Source of the DNA: UBA1127 sp034422455
GTDB taxonomy: Bacteria > Chloroflexota > Dehalococcoidia > Lucifugimonadales > UBA1127
NCBI GenBank assembly: GCA_034422455.1
Contig: DAOUJQ010000004.1
Span: forward strand, 1 to 64,000
Length of the DNA stretch: 64,000 nucleotides
Reading direction: 5' to 3'
Shown: positions 50,423-58,051 of the stretch, piece by piece
Numbering within the stretch: position 1 is the first letter of the stretch
Layout: each line of letters starts with the position of its first letter
Translations under genes and position numbers: made by a program
Notes under the pieces: generated by a model
What the model was told of the DNA's origin: nothing
What the model saw: only the letters and a program-made list of their open reading frames with translations
Database searches by the model: none

Positions 50423-53014
50423 ATGGTCCCGCTGCACCTGCGTCTCTACAACTTCCTGAGCTATCAGGGTGAAACGGAACTCGATCTGCGCGGCATCCAC
50501 GTCGGCTGCCTGTCCGGCGACAACGGCAACGGCAAGTCGGCCTTGCTCGACGCCGTCACTTGGGCGCTGTGGGGCTGGGCTCGCGGCCGGCGCTACGGCG
50601 CAGGCGGCACATCGCCGGACGAGCTCGTGTACCAGGGCCAGACCGACATGGAGGTGGCCCTAACCTTTGCCGCCGGTGAGGCCGTGTACCGGATGGTGCG
50701 CAAGCACTCCAGGGGTGGCGCGCGGCGGAGCGCAGCCCGCATGGTCGACCTGCAGGCCGGCACCGGCGACGGCTTCCGCTCGCTTACCGAGGGCTCCGTG
50801 AGGGACACGGAGGTCGAGGTCGAGCGCCTCCTGCGTATGAGCTACGAAACCTTTGTGAACAGCGCCTTCCTGCTGCAGGGCGAGGCTGACCGCTTCAGCA
50901 CCAGCAGGCCCGCGCAGCGCAAGGAGATCCTGGCCGACGTCCTGGGCCTCTCTCTGTACGAGCGGCTGCAGGAGCGGGCACGGGAGCGCGTCCGCGAGTT
51001 TGACGCGGACCTGCTGCGCAACCGGATGGCGCAAGACTCCGCCGATGCCGACCTCGCGATGCGCCCCGCTACGGAGGAGGCGCTCTCGGAAGCGGAGCGG
51101 GCCCTTGCCGACGTCGCTCCTCGATTGCAAACGGCCCGCGCGGAGGAGGGTGCCCTTGAACTGCAGGTCGCGGAGCTGGACCGCGCACAGGAGCAGGCCG
51201 AACGGCTGCGGGCGAGCAGGACACAGCGCTTGGATGAAGCGGAGAGGCTCGGTGTCCAGGCGGAGCAGTCGCGTGAGCGGGCATCCCGCTTCTCCGATGT
51301 ACTGTCTCGCGGCGCCGAGATCGTCGACGGCGCGGCGAGATTGAAAGAAGTCCAGGCCCTTCTGGAGTCCCTCGACGAGACTCAGCGGCAGGATGCGGCC
51401 CTTGAGCGGAAGGCGCTGGGGCTCCAGCACACGATCGCCCAGGCGGAGGGGCAGCTGAGGGCAGAGGCAGACCGCCTTCGCGACCGCATCGACCGCGATC
51501 TGCAGCCGCGGGTCGAGCGCGGCAAAGAGGCGCGCGCTTCCCTGGCGGGTCTGGCGGCGGAGGAAGAGGGCATTACGAGGCAGCGCGGAGTCGTTCAGGA
51601 GCGCCGGGACGCGCTGAATGCCGCCGTGCGCACCATCGAACGCCTGGAGACCGACAACCGCCGTCTCCACACGGAGATCGAGGAGATGCGCGGCGGTTAC
51701 CGGATGCTGAGGGAAGGTGAGACGCACTGCCCGCTGTGTGGCACGGCGTTGGGTGAGGATGGGATCGCGCATCTGCTCCAGGAGCGTGAGCGCCAGGGCC
51801 GCGAGCGACGTGCGCAATACGACGCCAATGCCGCTGAACTGGCCTCTCTGGGACCCAGACGCAAGCGCCTGGAGTCGGAAGTCGTAAGGGCGGACGCGGT
51901 GCTGGAGCAGGCCCAGCGGAACCACACCGCGAGTGTAGCCGCACTGGACCGGGAGGTTGCGGAAGGAGAGCAGGCGGAATCCCTGCTCGGCTCGCTTTCG
52001 ACAGAGCTCGACGCACTCCTGCGCCGCTTGGAGTCGGACGACTTCGCCCAGGACGAGCAGGCAGCCCTCGCGGAGGCGCTGCTGGAGCGAGAGGTGCTCA
52101 CGTACGACGGCGATGAGCACGAGCAGGCGCGTGATTCGCTCCGTGAGCTTCAGCCATATGAGAATCTGGCCCGGGATCTCCGGGACGCTGAAGAGCGGTT
52201 GCCCCAGGAGCAGGCTGCGCTGGCGGAGTTCGAGCAGCTCGCGCTCGCCCGCCGCAACGAGGCCGCTGACCTGGAGCAACAGCTGGCTGAGATTGGCGGA
52301 CGGCTGGAAAGCGCCCCCGCGCTCCGCGAACAGTTGGGCGGCAAGGCGCAAGAGCGGCGGCGGCTGGAAAGCCGAGCGTCAGAGCTCCAGGCAGAGGTGC
52401 AGGTCCACAAGCTGCGCCTTGAAGCGTTGCAGGCAAGGGAGAAGGAACTGAAGGGGCTCCTGCAGGAGCGAGATGACCTCCTCGCGGCCAAATCGTCATT
52501 TGGCGTGCTCGTTGAGGCCTTCGGGCGGGCGGGCATCCAGGCCCTGCTCATCGAAGCTGCGCTTCCGGAGTTGGAGGGGCAGGCCAACGACCTGTTGGCT
52601 CGGCTCACGGACCACCGTATGACGTTGTCGCTGGAGACGCAGCGGCAGAGCCGGCAGGGCAACGTCTCCGAGACGCTGGAGATCCGCATCGCCGACGAGT
52701 TGGGCACCCGCAGCTATGAGCTCTTCAGCGGCGGCGAGGCCTTCCGCATTGACTTCGCGCTCCGCGTGGCGCTCGCCAGGCTGCTGGCTTCGCGGGCTGG
52801 CGCCCCCCTGCGTACGCTCTTCCTAGACGAGGGTTTCGGCACGCAGGACCCCGGCGGGCGCGAGCGGCTGGTCAGCGCCATCCAGACCATCCAGGACGAG
52901 TTCGACCTGATCCTCGTCGTCACCCACATCGAGGAGATGAAAGAGGCCTTTCCCGTGCGCATCGACGTCACCAAGGACGACACCGGTTCGTCGCTCGAGG
53001 TCGTGTGGGCGTGA
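50423..53014 (+). CDS. SbcC/Rad50-like SMC-family ATPase
   Basis: An 863-residue protein from ATG 50423 (an in-frame extension to 50279 overlaps ffh and is rejected). Walker A SGDNGNGKSA (residues 31-40), long coiled coils, a zinc hook CPLC at residues 436-439, an ABC signature-like ELFSGGEAFRIDFALRVALA and Walker B TLFLDEGFGTQD (Asp802). It is the ATPase half of an Mre11-Rad50-type nuclease for DNA-end processing. The nuclease partner SbcD is not adjacent. The next gene overlaps its stop by 4 bases. Confidence 0.93.
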   Translation: MVPLHLRLYNFLSYQGETELDLRGIHVGCLSGDNGNGKSALLDAVTWALWGWARGRRYGAGGTSPDELVYQGQTDMEVALTFAAGEAVYRMVRKHSRGGARRSAARMVDLQAGTGDGFRSLTEGSVRDTEVEVERLLRMSYETFVNSAFLLQGEADRFSTSRPAQRKEILADVLGLSLYERLQERARERVREFDADLLRNRMAQDSADADLAMRPATEEALSEAERALADVAPRLQTARAEEGALELQVAELDRAQEQAERLRASRTQRLDEAERLGVQAEQSRERASRFSDVLSRGAEIVDGAARLKEVQALLESLDETQRQDAALERKALGLQHTIAQAEGQLRAEADRLRDRIDRDLQPRVERGKEARASLAGLAAEEEGITRQRGVVQERRDALNAAVRTIERLETDNRRLHTEIEEMRGGYRMLREGETHCPLCGTALGEDGIAHLLQERERQGRERRAQYDANAAELASLGPRRKRLESEVVRADAVLEQAQRNHTASVAALDREVAEGEQAESLLGSLSTELDALLRRLESDDFAQDEQAALAEALLEREVLTYDGDEHEQARDSLRELQPYENLARDLRDAEERLPQEQAALAEFEQLALARRNEAADLEQQLAEIGGRLESAPALREQLGGKAQERRRLESRASELQAEVQVHKLRLEALQAREKELKGLLQERDDLLAAKSSFGVLVEAFGRAGIQALLIEAALPELEGQANDLLARLTDHRMTLSLETQRQSRQGNVSETLEIRIADELGTRSYELFSGGEAFRIDFALRVALARLLASRAGAPLRTLFLDEGFGTQDPGGRERLVSAIQTIQDEFDLILVVTHIEEMKEAFPVRIDVTKDDTGSSLEVVWA

Positions 53015-53598
53015 CGGAGGGCTCGTATTTCGAGGGCCGCCGCATCGCCGTTTACGGGCCCACTGGGAGCGGCAAGACGGGCTTGGGGTCGGAGGTCGCC
53101 CGGCGGCTGGCCCTGCCTCACATTGATTTGGACCAGGTGCACTGGCGGCCGGGATGGCGGGGCAAGCCGCGCGACCAGTTCCGCGCCGAGCTCACGTCAT
53201 GGTTGGACGCCCGCCCCGGAGGTTGGGTCTGCACCGGCAATTACGCCAGCGTCGTAGGCGACCTCGTCATGTCCGGCGCCGACACCATCCTCTGGCTGCG
53301 GCTGCCGTTCCGGGTCGTGTTCTGGCGCCTCCTCCAGCGAACGCTCCACCGCTCTTTCACGTGGGAGCTGCAGTGGGGCACCAACCGCGAGACCCTTCGC
53401 AAGGCCTTCCTGAGCCGGGACTCCATCCTGCTGTGGTGCGTCACCCACTGGCGGGCCCACCACCGCCACGTCAGTGCGGCGCTCGCCGGGCACGCGGGCG
53501 ATGCGGAGGTGATTGTGCTGCGGTCGCCGCGACAGGTGCGGGGTTGGTTGGAACGTGTGCCGCGCCTTGACCCTCTTCAGCGCGCGGCGATACACTGA
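53011..53598 (+). CDS. P-loop kinase-like protein (FlaR/topology-modulator type)
   Basis: About 195 residues from GTG 53011, which overlaps the previous stop (GTGA); a GTG at 53005 is an alternative. The P-loop is AVYGPTGSGKTGLGSEVARR. IDLDQVHWRPGWRGKPRDQF and a second-strand GADTILWLRLPFRVVFWRLL match adenylate-kinase-like proteins once called DNA topology modulators. It is translationally coupled to the SbcC-like ATPase; a nucleotide-related repair role is possible but unproven. Confidence 0.85.
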   Translation: MTEGSYFEGRRIAVYGPTGSGKTGLGSEVARRLALPHIDLDQVHWRPGWRGKPRDQFRAELTSWLDARPGGWVCTGNYASVVGDLVMSGADTILWLRLPFRVVFWRLLQRTLHRSFTWELQWGTNRETLRKAFLSRDSILLWCVTHWRAHHRHVSAALAGHAGDAEVIVLRSPRQVRGWLERVPRLDPLQRAAIH

Positions 53599-53607
53599 AA
53601 ACACCCC

Positions 53608-53683
53608 AATGCCGAGTGGTGCAGCGGTAGCACGCGTGGCTCTGGACCACGAAACCTTGGTTCGAATCCAGGCTCGGCAGCCA
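53608..53683 (+). tRNA. tRNA-Gln (CTG)
   Basis: Acceptor TGCCGAG/CTCGGCA, discriminator G, encoded CCA, anticodon stem CGTGG/CCACG with loop CTCTGGA, T loop TTCGAAT. Its 3' end faces the sterol-like gene cluster that begins 63 bases on. Confidence 0.95.
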
Positions 53684-53746
53684 CACCATTCTCCCCGTTG
53701 ACTGCCCTTGCCCGCGTATGTCTGGGGGTCGAAATGACGACGACGC

Positions 53747-54790
53747 TCAGTCGGCCGCCGTGGGAGCGGGATAGAACTGCGCGCAAAAGGCACGAAAGGG
53801 CATGATCTCGCCGTCTGAACGACACAGACGAGGCCGGGAACGGTAGCGCTTGCGGCTCCATATTGTCCGGTCCTGCCTGACGTCCTGGTTCTGTTGGATG
53901 ACCATGAACCGATTGATGATGGGGGCGCGGAGCCGTCTCGGAAGAAAACCCAGGCCGGCAATCAACCGCTTCGGATTGCGGACCTCGTGCACTTGAGAGA
54001 CCAGCGTCATGTCGATGAGCCTGCCGTCGACCGGCGTCGCCAGCACCCACAAGCGCATGTCCATGCCGATGCTGTGCTCCCGTATCTCCACGAAGGAATA
54101 GCCCAGCCCAACGACGTGGGTGAGCGCAGAGACTTCAATGGTAAGCTTGGCTAACCTTGCCACCTTCCGCACGCTCACAAAGTCGATCTGGCCTTCCAGC
54201 CGGGGCCCGTCCACCGTAATCGTCCCCGCGCGGCCCACGCTGTCGTACCCATGCACGTACCGAAAGTGCGCCAGGTCCACGGAGTTCTCGGTGGTCTCTT
54301 GGGGATGACCGGGGAAGCGAAGCGTCCTTACCTTGTAATCGCACCAGCCGTCTTGCGCCGGGTCTTCCTCCGGCAGATGCCACTGCGGCTCCCTGTCGTT
54401 GATCCCCCACCACGCAAAGATCAGCCCGCAGACGTCCCGTGACGGAAAGACCCGCAGTTTCGCAGTCCTGGGCGCTTCGGCATACGGAGTGGCCACACAC
54501 TGGCCGGTCGTATCGTACACATATCCGTGGAAGGGACAGACGAGCCGTCCGTCCTGGATGCGGCCCCCCGCGGCGGGGCCGAGATAGGAGCCCAGGTGCG
54601 GGCAGTAGGCCTCCGCGACACAGACCTGCCCGTTATTGTCACACCAGACGACGATGTCTTCGCCCATCCATGTCTTCTGGATGAGCCCGGCTTTCTGGAT
54701 TTCCTTGCGGCTCGTGACAAAGTACCAGCCCTCGGGGAATGGGGAAGGGGCCTGTGCGGTGGCAGTTTCCCTGCCGGCCTGTTGCATCAT
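53747..54790 (-). CDS. Rieske oxygenase of KshA/DAF-36 (steroid) type
   Basis: A 347-residue single-component-size Rieske oxygenase, distinct from the phthalate-type paralogues. Rieske: YCPHLGSYLG (near residue 62) and LVCPFHGYVYD; iron site: ENSVDLAHFRYVHG. N-terminal PFPEGWYFVTSRKEI and the overall layout resemble 3-ketosteroid 9-hydroxylase KshA and cholesterol 7-desaturase DAF-36/Neverland. The substrate is probably a steroid or similar polycycle (inference from family and from the sterol-methyltransferase-like neighbour). Divergent from the P450 fusion, sharing a 136-base promoter region. Confidence 0.88.
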   Translation of the reverse strand: MMQQAGRETATAQAPSPFPEGWYFVTSRKEIQKAGLIQKTWMGEDIVVWCDNNGQVCVAEAYCPHLGSYLGPAAGGRIQDGRLVCPFHGYVYDTTGQCVATPYAEAPRTAKLRVFPSRDVCGLIFAWWGINDREPQWHLPEEDPAQDGWCDYKVRTLRFPGHPQETTENSVDLAHFRYVHGYDSVGRAGTITVDGPRLEGQIDFVSVRKVARLAKLTIEVSALTHVVGLGYSFVEIREHSIGMDMRLWVLATPVDGRLIDMTLVSQVHEVRNPKRLIAGLGFLPRRLRAPIINRFMVIQQNQDVRQDRTIWSRKRYRSRPRLCRSDGEIMPFRAFCAQFYPAPTAAD

Positions 54791-54827
54791 GCCTCATCCT
54801 CGCCCATGGCTCTGAGTGACGGTCTCC

Positions 54828-54856
54828 TTGCCCCGACTTCCACCGTAAGCTACACT
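54828..54856 (+). promoter_or_regulatory. Sigma70-like promoter candidate for the GPP34-P450 gene
   Basis: TTGCCC (54828-54833), 17 bases, TACACT (54851-54856), 70 bases before the P450 start, in an AT-richer patch. Confidence 0.4.
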
Positions 54857-54926
54857 TCATTGAAAATGCGTCGCTATGGTCGGCAATGTTAGAGGGTAGC
54901 ATGGTGGTTGATGGGGAGCAAGGCGA

Positions 54927-56954
54927 ATGACCCTGACCACAGATAGCGTAACAACCCAACCACTGGGATTGCCGGAAGAGCTCATCCTCATGCTCCTCAA
55001 TGAGGAGAACGGCTACTTCCACCAGGTGCCGGGCTGGAACTTGAATTGCGCCATTATTGGCGCCGTCCTGGCGGAACTCTCTCTCCAGTCTCGCATTGAC
55101 ACGGACGTCAATTCCCTCTTCCTTCTGGACGCAAAAGAGACGGGCGATCCCGTCCTCGACTCCGTCCTGAAGGAGATTGCGTCGGATCCGGTCCAGCGAA
55201 ACGCCCAGTACTGGATAGAACGGCTTGCGCACCTTGCGGATGAGGCCGTAGACCAGACCTTGGACCGTTTGGTCCATATGGGGATCCTGGAGTACCACGA
55301 GGGCGAATTCTGGACGCTCTCCCGCACGGTTTGGCAGACGGAGCTCTACACCGGCAGTCAGGAAGGAACGGCGGTAGAGTTCGTCAAGACTCGCATCGGC
55401 AAGGTGATCCTGGCGGGCGAGATTCCCGATCCCAGAGATGCGATCATCATTGCCCTGATCAACACGTGTGATGTCTTCCGCTTCATCTTCCCGCTGGACG
55501 AGGAGGCGGAAGCGCGCATCGATCTCATCAGCAAGCTGGACGTGATCGGCCGGTCCATTGCTGAGGCGGTCTCCCACAACCTGGCCGGCCCGTTGCTTCG
55601 ACGAGCCGCGTTCTCCAAGGCCATTCCAACCGTCTCGCTGCGCAAGCTGCTGTTCAGCCCTCACATCCGCACCGGCAACATTCCCGCGCTCTTTGCCGGC
55701 TTTGCGGAAGAATACGGCCCGGTGTTTCAAATCCGCCCCCCGTTTCGGAAGCCCATGTACTTCCTGGCTGGGGTTGAGGTAAACCGGTGGGTGCACCGGC
55801 ATGGCCGCATGTACCTGCGGGCAAGGGAATACTTCAGCGACATGGAAAAGGCCTACGGCGCGGCCGGGCTGATACCCTCCTTGGATGGCGCCGACCATTT
55901 TCGGCTGCGGAAGGCGATGCACCCGGGGTATGCCCGCGGGAGGCTGGAAGAGAACCTGGACCGGCTCTACCAACACGCGCGACAGCACATGACCGGGTGG
56001 ACGGTGGGCGCTTCCTATACGGCAGTTACCATGTGTCGGCGGCTTGCCAATGCGCAGGTCTCGCAGCTCACCCTGAGCATCGACTCGCAGGACATCAGCG
56101 ACGATCTGATAGAATTCAAGGAACGGGCCTTGGTCTCCCTGGTGGCGAAGATCATGCCGAAGTTCATGATGAACACCCCGGGCATGAAACGTCGGAGCAA
56201 GACCGTCGCTGAGGTGCTGCGCCGGGTCCAGAGCACTCACACGTCCGCCCAGCGGGCCTACGCTCCCCGGGACTTTGCGGACGAGATGCTGAGCCTGCAT
56301 GCGAGCGACCCGCAGTTCCTCCCCGAGTCCAACCTGAGCTTCATGCTTTCAGCGCCGCTGCTTGCCAGCATGTACGTCGGCGACATGCTGGGCTTCGCGC
56401 TCTACATGATGGCGTCCCAACCGGATCTCTACAGCAGGATTCGCGGTGAAGCCGATGCCCTGTTCGACAACGGCGACCCGGACAGCGAGGACTTCAGCCT
56501 CTCCGCCATCGACGTCACCCACCGCTTTCTCATGGAATGCCTGCGCATGTATCCCACCATCACAATGTCCATTCGAAACGTCATGAACACCTTTGTGATC
56601 CAGGGCTACGAGATGCCCATCGGAGCGCGGGTCCACATCGCCACCACGGCCCCGCATTACATGAAGGACGTCTTTCCTGACCCCCACAGGTTTGACATTG
56701 ACCGCTATCTGCCTCCGCGCAATGAGCACATCAGCCCCGGGTATTCCCCGTTTGGGCTGGGTACGCATACGTGTCTCGGCTCCCGGTGGGTGGAATTGCA
56801 GCTTGCCATCAACGTGTTGATGATCGCGCACTACTTCACCATTGAGGTGTCCCCTGCGAATTACAAGCTCCGGCTCAGTCCCTTTCCGTCCATGTCCGTC
56901 AGCAAGAAGCTGAAGTTCCGCATCGCAGAGCGGAGGCGTGAGCTAAACGTCTAA
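54927..56954 (+). CDS. GPP34 (Golgi phosphoprotein 3-like) domain fused to cytochrome P450
   Basis: A 675-residue two-domain protein. Residues ~10-205 match GPP34/GOLPH3-like domains, which in eukaryotes bind PI4P membranes: LPEELILMLLNEENG, IIGAVLAELSLQSRID, FLLDAKETGDPVLDSVLKEI, LVHMGILEYHEGEFW. Residues ~235-660 are a P450: ExxR at E537-R540 (MECLRMYP) and heme motif PFGLGTHTCLG with Cys616. The I-helix oxygen-activation motif (AG-x-D/E-T-T) is not recognisable; the aligned stretch is LLASMYVGDMLGFALY, lacking the acid-alcohol pair. It may be a membrane-recruited P450 acting on a lipid, or a P450 with non-classical chemistry. No redox partner adjoins. Confidence 0.9.
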   Translation: MTLTTDSVTTQPLGLPEELILMLLNEENGYFHQVPGWNLNCAIIGAVLAELSLQSRIDTDVNSLFLLDAKETGDPVLDSVLKEIASDPVQRNAQYWIERLAHLADEAVDQTLDRLVHMGILEYHEGEFWTLSRTVWQTELYTGSQEGTAVEFVKTRIGKVILAGEIPDPRDAIIIALINTCDVFRFIFPLDEEAEARIDLISKLDVIGRSIAEAVSHNLAGPLLRRAAFSKAIPTVSLRKLLFSPHIRTGNIPALFAGFAEEYGPVFQIRPPFRKPMYFLAGVEVNRWVHRHGRMYLRAREYFSDMEKAYGAAGLIPSLDGADHFRLRKAMHPGYARGRLEENLDRLYQHARQHMTGWTVGASYTAVTMCRRLANAQVSQLTLSIDSQDISDDLIEFKERALVSLVAKIMPKFMMNTPGMKRRSKTVAEVLRRVQSTHTSAQRAYAPRDFADEMLSLHASDPQFLPESNLSFMLSAPLLASMYVGDMLGFALYMMASQPDLYSRIRGEADALFDNGDPDSEDFSLSAIDVTHRFLMECLRMYPTITMSIRNVMNTFVIQGYEMPIGARVHIATTAPHYMKDVFPDPHRFDIDRYLPPRNEHISPGYSPFGLGTHTCLGSRWVELQLAINVLMIAHYFTIEVSPANYKLRLSPFPSMSVSKKLKFRIAERRRELNV

Positions 56955-56993
56955 TGCGCATGGGATAGTCCGAGCGGCAGAGACGGAGAGGGC

Positions 56994-58034
56994 CTACAAG
57001 GGCTTGCGCGCCAGAAAACAATACAACGGCGTGAAGATCCCTGCCCTGCCTCCTGCGACATAGGCGTGGGCGGTACGGTCCAGCAGCCCGGCGACGTCCG
57101 TGGATCCCTTAGGGAACATCCCCAGCGCCTCAACCAGCCTGGATAGCCCAATGATCGCTTTGCGGCCTAGCGGAATCCTGCGCAGCCCCGTTGCCGAGCC
57201 CCTTGTCCCCCCGGTCTCCATGGGGCGATACCACGGCTTGGTCGAACCGTTCTCCCTTAAGGCCCGGTCCAGCCCCTCGATAACCTCAAACCCCGTTGCT
57301 TCAAGCGTCCGGTCCACCTCGCCGGTTGTCGCAATATCATGCAGCGCGATGCCCTGCATGAGGTCCCGCTTGATGGCGCGGTGTCGACTGTCATCAGCAT
57401 CGAATTTGTCCGTCATGCACATTTCCTGGCCCCAGAAGAGGGCTCCGGGTTTCAGCACGCGGTAGATCTCCGCGAACGCACCAGCCTTGTCCGGCGCATG
57501 GCACGTCGATTCGATCGCGTACCCCCGGTCGAAGGTGTTGTCCGCGATGGCGCCCATGTCCATGAAGCTGCACGCATGGTAGTCGACCATGTGATCGATC
57601 CCCGCCTCAACGTTCAGCTGTTTCGCCTTCTCCAACTGGACTTCACTGCTATTGACCCCGGCGACCCTGACACCGGCCTCCCGGACCACGCGGCGCATTG
57701 GGCCGCCGATCCCGCAACCGACATCGATCACCGACATGCCCTCACGCAGCTCCAACTTGGAGATCATCAGCCGCTGGTGCCGGATCTTGGAGTCTTCCAG
57801 GCTCTCCTGGGGCGATAGCGGCGCGAAGTGAAGGGATTCGCCCCAACCGAACACCATGAACTCGCTGCAAAGGTCGTAATATTCCTTGACGGTTTCGGCG
57901 TGGTCATACCCCGTGGCGCCGGAATCCTGCGGGGACGCCCTGTCGAGCCAGCCGGAGAAGCGTTGCACGCGATGGCGGACATCCGAGCCGCGGTAAGCGG
58001 TCTTCAACCCGGCGGACAGCTTGCGGAGTTGCAT
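56994..58034 (-). CDS. Sterol C-24 methyltransferase-like (Erg6/SMT) enzyme
   Basis: A 346-residue SAM-dependent methyltransferase. SMT signatures: FGWGESLHFAP (62-72; Erg6 region I), RHQRLMISKLELREGMSVID, SAM motif I DVGCGIGGP (104-112), GYAIESTCHAP (171-181, the SMT acidic substrate-site motif), EIYRVLKPGALFWGQEMCMT. Erg6/SMT enzymes methylate C-24 of a sterol side chain. It could also act on another isoprenoid or hopanoid-like lipid. It follows the RND transporter by 17 bases on the same strand and converges on the P450 fusion. Confidence 0.85.
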   Translation of the reverse strand: MQLRKLSAGLKTAYRGSDVRHRVQRFSGWLDRASPQDSGATGYDHAETVKEYYDLCSEFMVFGWGESLHFAPLSPQESLEDSKIRHQRLMISKLELREGMSVIDVGCGIGGPMRRVVREAGVRVAGVNSSEVQLEKAKQLNVEAGIDHMVDYHACSFMDMGAIADNTFDRGYAIESTCHAPDKAGAFAEIYRVLKPGALFWGQEMCMTDKFDADDSRHRAIKRDLMQGIALHDIATTGEVDRTLEATGFEVIEGLDRALRENGSTKPWYRPMETGGTRGSATGLRRIPLGRKAIIGLSRLVEALGMFPKGSTDVAGLLDRTAHAYVAGGRAGIFTPLYCFLARKPL

Positions 58035-58051
58035 GAGCCCCCTTCCCGGGA

